Assembly (NCBI RefSeq): GCF_905475395.1
Contig: NC_058339.1
Coordinates: forward strand, 56,243,172-56,307,171
Reading direction: 5' to 3'
From: Chrysoperla carnea
Taxonomy: Eukaryota; Arthropoda; Insecta; Neuroptera; Chrysopidae
DNA length: 64,000 nt
Made by a program: the position numbers and the translations under genes. Numbering within the stretch: the stretch's first letter is position 1; every line of letters starts with the position of its first letter. The notes under the pieces were generated by a model. The model was not told where the DNA came from. It did no database searches and saw nothing but the letters and a program-made list of their open reading frames with translations. Positions 1-14,300 of the stretch are shown here, in pieces.

Positions 1-459
1 CTTTTATAGAAATTATTAATTTATTAATTAATTTTTTTAATATCTTTATAAATTATAGCTCATGTGTTATTCTGATGTACGAGCTATATTATTGTAAAAT
101 TTCATTAAAATGCATAGTTAGTATTTTATGTTTGAATTATCGTGTGCATCTCGAAGATTATAGAAACAAAGAATTAAATGATGTTCAAATTAAAAAATAT
201 TATCAACAGTGCTTTGCATGTTTTGAACCCATTTGTATTTTCAACACGGAAAAATGTATTCTTTTATCTGCTTTTCTTTTTCATCATAATATCAACAAAA
301 AAAAAAAAAAAAAAACAGTTTTTTGTTCAAGTTCTATTCATTTTGAATACAAAAAGCTCAACTATTAATGGTTTGTAATTAACTTTATTACTGTACAGTA
401 AATTGGGGTTACAAAAAATTTTCTTTTGTCTAAAAAACGGTAACTTCCGCTGTACTAAA

Positions 460-870
460 ATTAAAATTTTTGTTTTGATATTATTATTGGTCTGGATGCA
501 CGGGAAAACTACCGCGAAATATCTGAGTCGAAATTTTAATACCAGTCAATGATAGCCTCCCATCTGCCGTTTTTCAACGAAGAGTCGTAAATTCAAATAG
601 AAGGAAAAAATAAACCCCCAAATGGTTTGATTGGGTGATTTTTTCAAGATAGCGGCATCGTGAGACATAAACTTGCCATTTTGCATCCACCTCCCTTAAA
701 TATAGGCCTTTAAATGTTCCCAAAAATAATGAGATTCAGGAAGACTGAAGAACGCAAAGTGGCCTCCTAATTGTCCATGAAGTCAACCCGAAAGAGCCTC
801 CTCGAAATTATTTCAATTTTTCAGGTTTATATCTCTCACTGATATTAAGAATTCGGCGCAACTATCTCGG
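460..870. repeat. Possible fold-back repeat, relative of 45050-45500
   Basis: The left part (ccgcgaaatatctgagtcga and a downstream taccagtc) and the right part (gcgcaactatctcgg) are loosely inverted. Pieces recur near 45350-45500: agcctcctc followed by a gtttatatctc-like stretch in the same orientation, and gactggtattaaaattt inverted. The match is degenerate, so this is a tentative old repeat. Confidence 0.3.
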
Positions 871-949
871 ATGATTTTTTCTTATCTATCTCTAGAAAAA
901 TGTGCTTTTTTGTGCGTGTGTTTCGTTGATTTTTCAATTGGTAATTTTC

Positions 950-1100
950 TTATGCAAAAATATAGTTTTATTTATATAAATAACAAGTGAAAACAAACAA
1001 TTGACTGAGTTAAATGTTGAAATACCATGCATAGACAGTGTTGATCACTCTATCATATTACACATACATACATGGCACACATGCATAACTGATATCCCCT
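950..1100 (-). repeat. Fragment of dispersed repeat family B
   Basis: Reverse complement of about 29757-29890 with high identity, including aaaacaaacaattgactgag, the stretch ccatgcatagacagtgttga and an acacatacatacatg run. A further relative in the same orientation lies at 46880-47000. Only this end of the family is present here. Confidence 0.75.
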
Positions 1101-1380
1101 TTTAATTAATAATTTTTTTAACATTATTTACATAAAAACTAAGTCATGTAAAGAATTAATTTTATTTATGTGTAAATACATAATTATGTAAGGAATTGAC
1201 ATTAAATATATGTTAAACATATTCATACGCATATTTACAAGTTCATTTATTATATAATAAATAACACGAAGATAATTTATTCTTTTTAAGATCAATTTTA
1301 TGGCTCTTTTTATCTGGACAGTCGGTTGCTACAAATTCAGATAACAGACTTACTAGAAACTAGAACTGCTTATATAAATA

Positions 1381-1787
1381 CAGTGCAACCTCGATATAAC
1401 GAATCTGAAGGGAACCAGTAAATATTCGTTGTATCGAGTAATTCGTTAAACTGAGGTTTGTTATATTGAAGTTAAGTTGGTCTAAAATTCGTTATAAAGA
1501 GGAAAAAAGTGTCGGAACCTCTCGCGACATGAATTACATACTATGGAGTATACTAACTGTCATATATTGGTGGGACTTTATACGTTATATAAAGGTTTTG
1601 AATTGACGAATTTCGTTATATAGAGGTATTTAAATTTTTTATGTAGTTGAAAATTCGTTATATAGAGGCTGTTCGCAAAAAATATTCGTAATGTAGAGGT
1701 ATATTTTATATTGACTCTTATGGACAATTCAAGGGGATTGCGAAAAATTCGTTAAATCGAGGAATTCGTTATATTAAGGTTGCACTG
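1381..1787. mobile_element. Non-autonomous pogo/Tigger-like MITE, 407 bp
   Basis: Starts cagtgcaacctcgatataac and ends with its near reverse complement (gttatattaaggttgcactg), flanked by TA at 1379-1380 and 1788-1789. The terminal sequence and TA duplication fit the pogo/Tigger branch of the Tc1/mariner superfamily. There is no transposase. The interior repeats the inner terminal motif, aattcgttatatagagg and variants, about seven times. An element at 32039-32804 has similarly built ends and keeps part of a transposase. Confidence 0.8.
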
Positions 1788-3234
1788 TATTTCTATTTTA
1801 TTATTAATATTTAAGAAATTAAAAAATGTTTGTGTCAAATATAAAATTAAAGCAAAGAGACGGAATATCACGAAATAGTTTATTTCAAGATGGCTGAATT
1901 TTAAATATTTCTTTAGAATTGCGCAGCAATTTAGTCCACCCGATACCTGAGAACGGTTGCGTTTACTATTGCGTATCCCTTTCTTTAAACGTGAAAATTG
2001 CATTGCAATTATCGATAAAGCAACTTTTCTAATAGTTTTTGTCGATATCTCTAACCATCTCTGATGCTGGGCAAAATATTAAGAATCAGCCCTGTTTGTC
2101 AATTTCTAATAGGCTGATTTTTAAGTTCTGATTTTGGTTGAGTATCTTAAAGAATATGACCCATCACCCTGTATGCCTGTGCAAAATTTCAAATCGATAT
2201 TCCTATAAATAACGAAAATATGAGGGTTTCTTCATCTTAAATGCGACACACTATAGATGTTCTCCTAAAACTGAATGCAAGAACTAACAAAATAAATAGT
2301 AATATTTATTAAGAGAATATATTTCAAATTGAACTATAATTTTTAACGAATGTTCTCCTAATTCTAATTTAAGCATCGGCCACGGGTACCGAACTGTGGC
2401 TTTCCTCACAGGTTGAGCTAGTTGTTGTGCAATTTATTTTTATAATAAAAAAATTTAATTTTAATTGATCATACAAAAACTCGATGAGCTTGCTAACGCT
2501 CATCCTGCATTTGTTAACGCAATCGTTCTCAATGGCAAGACGTACCTACTTCATCCTTTCCTTATTTTAATAAGAAAAGTATCATCCAAAACTCAATCTT
2601 CTTAAAACTCACTCTGGGAAATAATGCCAGCTCTCGAACGAGAAATCTTATGCTCATAAATCTTTATGAGCAGAATATGTTTAGTCAATCTTTAAGAACT
2701 ACTGGACTATAGATATGAAAAATTCCCATAAGACTGCATTTAAAATTAAAATAAGAATAAAAATCAAATTTTTTTCTACATGAATAAATCAATAATAGCA
2801 ATAGCAATAGAAATTTTTTTTTGTAAAAATACTTCAAATACATTTATAAAAACAGCATGAATGCTGCTGCATTTATTTTTTACTTCCAGCAAAACTATTA
2901 AATAATTGAATAGAATAAATATTATTGCTGTAGTAGTATGAGACTTTACCATTATGGGACCGTTTTCATTGAGTGCACTGAACTATTACTGGTTTAAATA
3001 ATACCTATATTATTTAAAAATTTAAATATATGTAGCGTGTTTACAATTTCCATGTTTGGTGTATTTTATTAGAAGAATATACTTACGATGGCAGGCAGTA
3101 TACTTGCAATCAGTTAGTTTTTTGAAATATAATATTATCCATGAAAATGTTGACTTATACATTGTATCAAAGGTCAACGGGGAGAATTGGAGGTACGTTA
3201 TAAATCCGTTTGGTAGCCCTCAGAACACTATTTA

Positions 3235-3585
3235 CCCGGTGTCATTGTGGTGACTAAACAGAACATAGACGTTGTGGCCGGGTATAACTTACCCGCATGC
3301 TCTTCATAGACGTGAGACTTGCAAACTCTACCGTAGCGTCAGCGATCAAAAAGAATAGCTATTACGTTCGTAAACGGTGAAAAAAAATATACAATTCATC
3401 AATAAACAATAAACGCCTTATATATATAAATGTTACGTTGCCATTGTGGCCAGGTATAACTTACCCGCGCGCTTTTCACAGACGTGTAAACTCCAGTGAC
3501 GCCGCAACGACAAAAAATAGAAATCTAATAACTTCTAAGAGGTCAAGTATTGGGGTATTAGCTACCCGGCAACAATGATGCCGCG
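3235..3585 (-). mobile_element. TTAA-type (piggyBac-like) MITE, copy 1
   Basis: Begins cccggtgtcattgtggtgac and ends ggcaacaatgatgccgcg next to TTAA at 3586-3589; the left target site is TTTA, probably a decayed TTAA. Internal blocks with ccgggtataacttacccgc (3279 and 3452 areas) are shared. The whole is the approximate reverse complement of 54421-54817, which has intact TTAA on both sides. Confidence 0.7.
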
Positions 3586-5070
3586 TTAACAAGAGAAACG
3601 GTTCAAGAAACCACTGCAGGAGTGTATTTGAATAATCTTGTAAAGTGTACGGAACGAGAATGTGGAAACGTTGAGGTAAAAACGAATAGGAAATAATTGT
3701 TTTTACTTAAGTAAGTATAAAGAAAGTGCTTTCTTAGGGTGTAGAGTGTCAATGTATCCAGGTTTTCCTTTCGTGTTTTTTATGACGAAATATCAAACAT
3801 TTTTGCGCTTTTCTAGGCTCTGCGATCTCTCACAGTCTCTCTAATTTGAGCTAAGCTAAGTGTCAAAGAGGTGCTTTTTAGATTGCCAACTTTATTTTTT
3901 TCGAATCATGTTTTTCGCAATTTTTGCGTAACTCTACTAACTCACCAAACTAAGAGGGTTAAATATTTCTCAGTTGATGTTAAGGAGGTGCATTTTAACA
4001 ACGTAAACTCCTTGAAGCGACCTACGTCTTTTTTTAGAGTGCATAAACGAAAGGGAAATATGACTTTAGTGATGGAACTCTGCTGCTCGCGAGTTTTTTA
4101 TATTTTAAACATTAAAATATAATGGCATCAGTCACGTAAATAATTATTTAATGAATTACATAGTTGAAACAAAGAACATTTTTATGTAATTTGTGTGTAT
4201 AAATATGTGTGATGTATGTTTAACATTTCTTAATTTATTATTTTACAAGTACATAAGTTAATTTAGTAATTAATTTAATAGAAAAAAGTAATGAACCGCC
4301 TCCATATATGTACACGGCTTTTTATACTTCCATGGAAAGTTTATTTCCGTTAAACGATAACAAGTAATATTTTAGGTAAATCGATGTTTTAAGTTAACAT
4401 AACATCTTCCTGATGTAAAAATTCATTAATGGTTACAAGCTTTATTTGGACACGGCATTGAGTTTGAAAGTTAAAATTTCTTATCTTCTTGCAAATAAAC
4501 TCTATCCTTATACAAAGTCTAGCTCCTTCGAATGATACATCGAATTGCAAAATATCTAAGCGGGCTTTTTAACATTTTGGAGGCCATGGGGGCATAAGGA
4601 TCACGGGGCCCCTATTTTTTAAAACTCATTTGACAGCTAGATCGAGAATGAATTCCATTTTCTATGTCTATGGTCACGTCATTACCTAAACGAAGGTAAC
4701 TTAGGATTAACTTATTACTTTGATTCTGACAGACTTGTATGAATCATAATTCTATTGACTCAACTTCGAATTTGTCAATTCCGTGCGGAGCTGTCACGAT
4801 TTCATAAATTTTTCTCAGTGTAAAGACTTGTGAAAATATTTAAATCGTTGTCTGTTATAAATAAGAGGGTAGTGACACTCAAATTGAGACACATTGTATA
4901 TCACTTTGCTGTCCGAATGTAGTCATTACGAAAAATCCCATATAGTAAATAGAATGCCTCGTTTATCGTTTATCTCCAATTACCAGAAATATATATGTAC
5001 CGCTATAAATAAATTTTAAGCTTACCTATATTATAAATTATTAACGATGGTTATTTTTTGTTGTTTACAG

Positions 5071-5347
5071 GTTTCCTTATATACGATGATAAAGCTGGCA
5101 TGATAAAGCCAGCAGGTGATTTAATGTCCGAATGGTTAACACTTTTAAAACATTATGGTGGCATATTAGCGATATGTTGCGTTGCAATTATATTTATTGC
5201 TATCATGCCATTTGCGGCATTATTCTTTTGTTGTTGCCGTTGCTGTGGCAGATGTGGAGCACGTTCGCAACCATTTGATAAAAAACATGATATGTGCAAG
5301 AAAGTGTTGTTATCAATGTTATTGATTTGTATCACAACATTAATGCT
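5071..5347 (+). other. prom: Prominin exon: TM1, Cys-rich cytoplasmic loop and start of TM2
   Basis: The acceptor tttacag precedes 5071, the exon starts with two bases of a split codon, and the donor gtaagt follows 5347. It encodes a hydrophobic span (GGILAICCVAIIFIAIMPFA), then the CCCRCCGRC motif typical of the loop after prominin TM1, then KKVLLSMLLIC at the start of TM2, which the next exon (6383-6570) completes. Confidence 0.9.
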
Positions 5348-8300
5348 GTAAGTGTTTGATTTATTTATTTGTTTACACAGTATTTTTAATATGTGATCGA
5401 ACATGGATAAGAAAGGGAACTATTTATTTGTAGTGACGCACGAATACTGAAAATTTCTTAAAGAAATTGTTTCCGACGGTTTTCTTTAGGAGTCAATGAA
5501 GTATACAAAATATTATATTATTAATTTAAAATTTATATAAATATTATCAAATCAAAGATAATAAAAAGAAACTTTAGGGTATTTCAAAATAAAATTCGAT
5601 TGTTGCCCCAATTTTCTAGATCAATTTTTGTATTATACAGGGTGGACCAAGAAATAGGATAACACTTTAAATTACAAAGCTGATTCGCATAAAAAAACTA
5701 ACAATTTTTGCCTAAAACATTTTCTCGAAAAACCTTAGCTTTCGGAGGGAATACTATTTAAAAATATGTTATTATAGAAAACACGCTAGCTACGGAAAAA
5801 TTCTTTAGCCTAAGTTGTCAACAGAGGGCATTCGCCTGTGTCCATTACTTTAACCTACAATTATCGATAAACTTTAAGGGTGTTGGTGTTTTCTTTCGAT
5901 TAAATGCAATAATGGCATATTTTTAAGTCACATTTCTTCCGAAAGCTAACGTTTTTCGAAAAAATATTTTAAACAAAAATTGTTAGTTTTTTTATGAGAA
6001 TCAACTTTCTAATCTAAAGTGTTATTCTAAATCTTACCGTTTAGAATATAAATTGGCTATTAAAGCAACCCGATAAACTAGGTTCAATCTAATGTCAGAT
6101 CATGATGTTTCCCATTAAATTCTACAGTTTTTGTTTAAGCTATTTTTTGATTGGTTAAATATAAAACATGCTATTAGCCAATATTAATTAATATAACCCA
6201 TCCTGTACTAATCCCACTTCTTTCCCAAGTTTGTACTAATTTGAGAAAATTACGTATACAAACTTTGAGATCGATCAGATGAAAGATATTCTTACACCCC
6301 ACAAAAAAAAAACAAAAAACAAAAACAGTGGGAAGTAAAACCACTTTATGAGTGTCACTTAAAAAAGTATTTTTGTTTTTAGATTTGGTGTTGTTTCTGC
6401 ATTTGTCACAAATACGTACATGCAAAATGGAACAGATGAATTGCCAAATTCTGTTCGTACATCAATAAAAGATACACGTGGTTATATATCCTTCACACAA
6501 TTGCAATTAGAAACATTGTTGGATACAAATTTCCAAGAGCTCGAACAAAATTTGATTGATATACTAGACAGTAAGTAAATTCATTTTTATTATTATTACC
6601 TTTTGGTCCGGGTGCCGTCATAAGGAGTCACTCAAAACCCAACTTTTTTATTTCATTCAACGAGTCTCTATTCCGCTCAAAAAATTATTGGCGAGGTCAC
6701 AATAATATCTAGCCCTGGAATCTAATTTTCGCAATTTTTTTTATCAAAATTACCTTAATAAATGATTTTCTTTGAATCCCTTAAAAAATTTTCTTCCAAA
6801 GTAATTTTAGCTCGAAAAGAAGTTAGCCGTTAGCCTTTAGATACAAACGTATATGCTTCATGGTTTTCGAAATGGCGCCTCTACAGAGCTAAAATTTAAT
6901 GTCAAAGAAACTTACCAACTAAGATCTTAGACTATGAAAATCTAACCATAAAATGGACATGCTTTTTATAATTTTTGGTTCTTAAACCTTTCCCATCGAC
7001 TGGTTTTAATTCAAATTTTTCTACCTTTTCTCTGTCTATAAAAATGTAAAAATTTTCATAGGCTAGAAGTTTCCGAATGAACTAACTGAATTTTTGCACT
7101 CAAGCTTAGTTCTAAATGACAATACAAAACTATTAAACTTAATATTTTTTTAGCAAGTGGAGCAATTGTTTCGGAGAAATTAAAGGAATATTCAAATGCT
7201 GTCGCCTTAAGTCAACTAGCAGGTATCGTTCATGATTTGCCAGATGTTAGTCGAGATTTAAGGAAAATGAAAACAGAGACAACTGATTTAAGAACAAATG
7301 CATCACGATTGAATGATGGTAAGTAGAATTAACACAGTTTTTTTTCTTATTTTCTCACGATTTCTATTTTGTTTGCGATTATTAGATGATGTTACGTGAC
7401 AATTATTATTAAATTAGATCATTTTTTTCTTATTGTAGGTATTTTTAATTAATATTAAATAATTATTTATAATTGTACAGATTGTATCTTTGAACACCGA
7501 TAATAATAAATGTCGGTGTGTATTATTATATAATCAAATTGTAACAAATAAAAGTGAAAGTATTTAGTCATGCCACGCAATTGAATTAGATGTCAAGTCA
7601 GTTCTATTTGATAGTTTCTAACTAAATACTCATCAATTAATCAGTAGATAAAATTGACATATTTAGTAAAGAAAAACTGAAGAAGAAAATTTAAAGAACA
7701 TTTTTAATAAATACGTGTCCTTTTTGGATATTGTATTTATACCTACCTGATGGTGATAATTCAGAGGTGAAAACCTATACGCCACTATACTCATCACTTT
7801 TGATTTGAGAACTCAATTTCAAATTAAAATGAATCCGAGACTTATTAGAAATTGAAATTGTCAATTCACTTCTATTCAACCAATTCAATCATACACACAG
7901 GATAGTCAGTCTGTTTATTTAAAGTTATATTTTGAAATAAACACAATACTCTCAAATTAATCCAATTTACGTAATTGTACGTCAAGGTTGTTTTCTTAAA
8001 AATCCAATAAAAAGACTAATTCGAACGTGAAGAAAAATATGTTACGGATAGCACTGATGAGAAATCCCATGAGTTCTCCCTAGGGCTCCTGAATTTACTA
8101 TTGATTAAGTTTGCCGAATAATAATAATAATAATACATAAGAGGGACCCAGCACTTAAAACCAGGGATTTTCTGTGTCCTTCTTTATAACAACATGTCAT
8201 TCGAAGGCAAAACATCTCCGAGTAAGAGATGCTATTTTAAGTAGATGTAGCTACAGGATTCTGTCGAGAGTAGACTCCACGTAAAAAGCCCACAGCTTCT

Positions 8301-11300
8301 CCGCGGAGATTTCTCCCAGGATTGATGGATCTAGGGTTTCGGACCCAAACATTCTAAACTTAACGTCCTGCAGGTTTCTGCAGAAGCAAATAACATGTAT
8401 GGAGACTTTATCAGCTAAAGTTGGCTGAGTATTTGTTTATGCCAAAATACCGTAGAATGTATGCAATTTTTGGACCAAACATTTCTCATTTGACATCCTC
8501 TGAACCGATAATTCTTGTTTTGCTTCCCCTTGAATCAAAAGCTGTGCACGCCCTCGATCACTGGCTAAAATCCGTCCCGAACTATGCTTCTCGGGGTATA
8601 TAACAGCTTTACACGGCTCAAATTTAAAGCTAATGAACTGAAAACGTCATATCTTAAAGTAGATAACTTTATCTAATAATATTGATTCGATTTCAGTTTT
8701 TGGTTCCAAATTATATTAAATAATTTTCATTAAATTAAAAACGAAAACATTTTGCATGTTTTTACATTTTCCCCCAGGAATTAATTCCCTTTAGGAAAAT
8801 CGTTAAAAAAAATTTAAAAATTGTTTCTCTAATTTTCACGAGAGTAAAAATTCGATAAAAAAATTGATTACCCAATTTCCTTGAAAAATTTCGTTTTAAG
8901 CTACTAAACACATTATTAGGCGACGGACGGACTGTGTGGAAGTTATCGGAGCTGAAAAAAAATGTAATATTAAATAGTATGCACATTATATAATAATCAC
9001 TTTATTAAATATGCATTTAATTCAATTATTTATAAATTGAATGCCATTAGTAGAATAAAAATAACAATCAACCATTTTTTCTAATAAATAATTCTATTAT
9101 CTATTCATTAAAGATTGCATCAAATGTCACATTCTCTTCCACATTTCAGTACAAATTTTCAGTTGTTCTTTTATATAATAATTTGTAACACATTTCTATT
9201 TTCATTTCACAGTTGAGTGGTTAATCGATCCATTGATTTTTATTCATTTTATTTTTTAATTAAAAAAAAAAAAAAAAAACTGTTATACAAAACCCACAAA
9301 TTATATTAATTTATAGCGATAAACAATGGACTTATTAAATTTCATTATTTCAAAATTCCATTATTCATATTTTATTTAGAATTCCGTGTCACTAAGCCAT
9401 TTTTAAATCGCACTTAGCTTAGGTATAGAAGGAAAGCTGTAAAGATGAATCCGAAAAGAATCTAGTTTGCAAAATATGTTTAACAATGACTGATTTTTCC
9501 GCAAACCATACAGTCAAGACAAAAACAGATTGAAAAGTTTTACTAAAAATTGTTTTTTCGTATCAAAATTGTTATTTTGTATGATTGTTTCTGCGAAACC
9601 TAGGCACTCTTCGAAAAAATTTTTACAATAAATCCAATAAGAGTGGTTTGTTTTTCTATAAATACCATTTTTGTTCAAATTGAATGAACAAACGCACAAA
9701 AAGCTAAATTTTTGCTATCAATTACTGTCTAAGCTATTCGGTTTACAAAAAAATGTTTCGTTTGTCAGTTATGAACTGGAGTGAGGTTTTAATTGAACCT
9801 GAAAACTTAGATTGAATTCGATGCCGGTATAAGATGTGTGCCTTTGAAACTTACATTTTTCGTTTGAAGCATTTTCCTCGATTAAATTTATTGATCGAGT
9901 TTTAAGCATATATCAACTTAAAAATACACCCTGTATAATTCGTCAGATGTCGTAACTTTCATGTGTTTTCAAGTTTCGACTGAGCCGAATCCGAAACTTC
10001 GTTTGGACATTTTTATTTTAACCATCCTGGGCTTCCACTGCGTATATAAATAAAACATTTTTAATTTTAATAGGAGTCGGCACATTTTTTTTTTTTTGAC
10101 ATGAATGAAGGACAAAAGAAGTTACAATTCGTTACTGCTCCAATTGAATCTTTTACATACTTGTGTGATTTGTTAATAATAATTATATTTTTTACAACAA
10201 TAAACCATTCAAAATTAGCATTTAATTTATCAATAGATTCCTACAATGGCGTTACTAATTAGTCAGCGATATTAGATTCTAATTTTTTTTTTTTGTAAAC
10301 ATCGATGAATTAACTAAATCAAAAATCCTAGTTTTTTGATAAAAATGTTGATTTTGACTAAAAAATTACTCTTTTTTTATAGGTTTGCGTCACGTAAAAG
10401 CAGAATTATTACGTGAATTAACTGATTGTCAAACTGCTGGAGTTCGTGAATGCAAAGAATTTAAAGGTTTAAATGATATTGGAAAATTAGATACAACTGT
10501 AGATTTTAGTAATGTAAGTATAAGAATTTTAGTTTATTTGTTAAAAAACAAAATATTGCGTTATGCGTTAATATCCAACGATTGAAGTAATCCCGGCTTA
10601 GTACGAATGATTCAAATTTTGAAAAAAATTTATAAATTAAATTATAAGTTTTTTTTTCTAAAATAATATATGAGATATACTTTCGTGATTCTCGAACAAA
10701 TCTTATCTATACTCACGATAGTTTGTTAGACATTAACGCAATATTTTATTGTTAATTATAAGATTTAAGTTCAAAATAATTGCTAAATATTTATTATTAA
10801 TTACATGCAGTACCTTGATAGGTATTTCCCGAGGGTAAGTTTAGGAGATAACTGTCACTGTTTACTTAAATTTTAGTTCTTAAATTAACATGCATTTATG
10901 TATTTTAGTTACCAGATGTAAGTGAATCATTAAAGAATATCACCGAACTATTGGATAGTAATATTGTAGAAGAAGTTCAAAAAGGCAAAAAGGCATTCGA
11001 CGATATTCAAAAACAAATTCAAAAGGCTGTGGATGATAGTATTCCGGTTGTAAAAGAAGCGATTGCAGGGGCAGGTAATAAAATTTTATTATTAACTTTC
11101 TTTGCATCAATGCCTACTATGAAGAAATATGTATGTCGCAGCAAACTAGCTTAATTTGTCGTTAAATTAAGAGCCTAGCTTTTTTAATAAATGCCGTTCA
11201 ACTATCGGCCTGAATGATATTCAGCCATTAAATCAAACAACTACATAAATGACTTGAATCGATAACGTTTGACTAGATGCTTAGCCTAGTCATTTAAAAT

Positions 11301-14300
11301 TAGTTCCACTTCTTGCTATCTGGCGCTGAAACCCACACACTGTCAATATGGCGTGGCTAAACAACAATATTATTAGTGTTTCTCACAGTTTGATTTCGTT
11401 GACGCCAAAAAATACAATGGAAGAGTTTAGTGACAAAAAGTTGGAACTAAGTATGGTACTAATAAAATCTGGCTTTCACGGCAAGAGTTGCAGAACTCAT
11501 GATAGATAGATATGATATATACTGTAGTATATATATGATATGGTATAGACATGACAAATACTGTAGCAAATCAGTCACTTTTGGTGTCCATGGATTCCAA
11601 AAGGTGTCGCAGTAATAGATGTGCTTGTTTTAAAAACAAGGTTTTTTGTGGATCGAAATGCGATGGAAGTTTAACTTGCGTTAGCAAATAATTTTTTAAT
11701 AACCTACATGCGTATTTTGTTATTCAGTTTTTTGTTATATTTTTTTGTTATATTTTAAATTAAGTAAATAAACAATTCCTAATGTCAGATATTTCATCTT
11801 TTTTTGTCAAATGGTCAATCTATTGTATGAATGGTCTAAGCATCAGCCAGCCAGCTCATTAAATGTTGTATTAGACGCTATGAAGGAATATCATTCAGAC
11901 CGCTAGTTGAACGGCGCACTTTCATAATAAGGCTAGACTGTTAACGAGTAACCAGACCAATTGGAAAATTTTATAATTACTTTTAACTAAATATCAATAT
12001 GATTTTTTTAGGTGATGCTATTAAATCAAATGCAAAGAATTTAACAAATATGTTAACTCAAGCATCCGATGCAATTGGCCAACATAGTAAAAAACCAATT
12101 GATCAAGCTGATTTGTATTTAGCTCAATACTCAATTTATCGTTGGTATGGTGGTCTTGCCATCAGTACTTTACTATTAATTGTAGCCTTGTGTGCTTCAT
12201 GTGGTCTTCTATGTGGAATCTGTGGAAAACGACCAGATGGATACGGTGATGATTGTTGCAATAAAGGATCTGGCAGTAAATTTTTAATGCTGTAAGTTTT
12301 CTAAAGAAATATTTTCTATATTATAGACTTTTTAATTAAATAATCCTATTAATGTTATCGCATTCGAGATTCAAGTTTAAATGTTTTGTCAAAATCGAGA
12401 GATAGAGCGATTTGTGTAAAAAGAAACTTAGACGTAAAATTAAATTCAGATGGAGAACAACAGTTTAAAAACTTAAAAATGTTCATGTTGAATTGCGGTT
12501 TATAACTTACTCATTACATACCACGATTTGACATTAGAATTGCATATTATTTTCTTTGTTATCGTATGTATGACAAGTTGTTCGTGTATTTTTGATAAAT
12601 TGTCTATTGTTTTAAAGTAGATTAGGCGTGTAACATTTTGAATAATACAATTTTTATTACTAAAACAATATTACAAAAACACTATTCCTCAGACAGGATG
12701 TCTAGCGGTCCTTGAAAACCTGGAAATGTCCTTGATTTTTAATTTGGTCCTGGAATACCTCGAAATGGTCTTGATTTTTTTTCTCATCCTAGAAAATGTG
12801 TATTTTAGTACATAAAAATAAGTGTGTTCGATTTTTCATCTCGATTTAATAGCATTTTTGAAGCATCGGAAATAAATCTCTTTTATCCGGTCATGTATCT
12901 GTTGTTACTGCAAATTATCTACTGTAAATAGTCTTTGCACTCTGTATACAGGTAGGCCAATAACCGGGTACTTATTTTCTACAGAAGGTATTTTTTTGTT
13001 CAAATATTTCAGGTGATTTCCCTTCAATGTAAATTAAAGTTGGGGGGACGGAGTGGGACGAGTTTTAACCCCTATTCAATATTTAACTTTTATTCAATAA
13101 CCATATTGAAAAATACAGAATTATGCATTATCAGAAAAAAGTCTTAAATAAAAGTTATAGAATATGTTATTGTCTACGAAAATTATCCCTACTATTTTTG
13201 TCGTACGATGCACGGTTTACGAGATATTTGATAAAAGTGTTTTCCAAGATGGCGGCTAAAGCTCACGACACCTCCCATCCCGTCCCGCCAATTTAGGTTT
13301 ACATTCGATGGATATCCCTGAACATATTCCAACAAGAAAATCCTTTCTGTAGAAAATTGCATTACGAACCTACTTTTTTTTCTCTGGCTATTGAGGTATA
13401 GTGTCTTGTTGCACCTCTGCCCAGGACAGTCTCCGTATTTGTTATCATTAATTACAGTTTAAAATAATGATTAATGATTATACCATAAACAATTGCTTAG
13501 TAGTTTTCGAGTGATGAACGAACATCGGAAAAACAGAGGTACACTTTTATTTATATAATTATGTTTTCTTTTTCAGTGGCGTAGCTATAATCTTTCTATT
13601 CTCATCCGCATTAATGGCTGTTTGTATAGCAACAATGTTAATTGGAATTGTTACTGAAAAAGGTGTATGTGAACCAATGAAACAACCAACAGCTCCATCA
13701 TCAACTGAATTGTGGTCTTTAATTGATCAATTTATTGGATTAGATAAAGCAACCGGGTTAAATTTGGAACTTAGTCAAGTGATTGATTCATGTCATCGAA
13801 ATAAAAGTGTTTATAAAGTATGTTTAATATGAATTCTTTTTTATGACAAATAGTTAACCCATCGCGTAAAATTTCCGCACAAAATCGGTCACGTCGTGGC
13901 GATGTGCCACAATTTTTTTTTTTTTCAGCGTTGTCATTTTTTTAAGCGCGATGATTTAAACAATTACATCAGAAAAATTATTTTATTATTTTTATTTATT
14001 TGATATTTAATAAATTGTTATTTATTTTATTATTCTTAAAAAACTATAATAATGAAATCTGATGTAAAAGTTTTTTTTTTAAATCTACTATTTTATAGAA
14101 AATTAAAAAAAAATCCCATGTGTTAATTGTTGAAAATTTTAAATGTAATTATTCAAAGATAATTCCTTAGAATTAATTTATAAATCATAAATAAATACAT
14201 TAATTAGATGAACCTACGGTTAGCTTGATTATCTGACAACGCTGTTCTCGAAATTAATTACCAGACTTAAGTTACGTAATAGACACAATTGAAAACTTGA

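Larger units (their letters stand above)
1..5070. other. Non-coding left flank, probably upstream intron of the prominin gene
   Basis: No exon is recognisable here on either strand. The first prominin exon (5071) opens with a splice acceptor in mid-codon, so coding sequence must lie further 5', either outside the window or as a short exon I could not identify. Open frames at 75-378, 3056-3253 and 3871-4122 have no family resemblance and low-complexity composition. The stretch holds a weak fold-back (about 460-870), a dispersed repeat fragment (950-1100), a pogo/Tigger-type MITE (1381-1787) and a TTAA-type MITE (3235-3585), listed separately. The remainder is AT-rich with nothing I can name. 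Confidence 0.6.

Noticed and set aside
5153..5404. Minus-strand 83-codon frame
   Set aside because: It is the antisense shadow of the prominin TM1 exon.
8040..8610. Retroelement 3' end with AAT tail
   Set aside because: The AAT run and local GC rise are suggestive, but no reverse transcriptase motif or second copy is visible, so no element was called.
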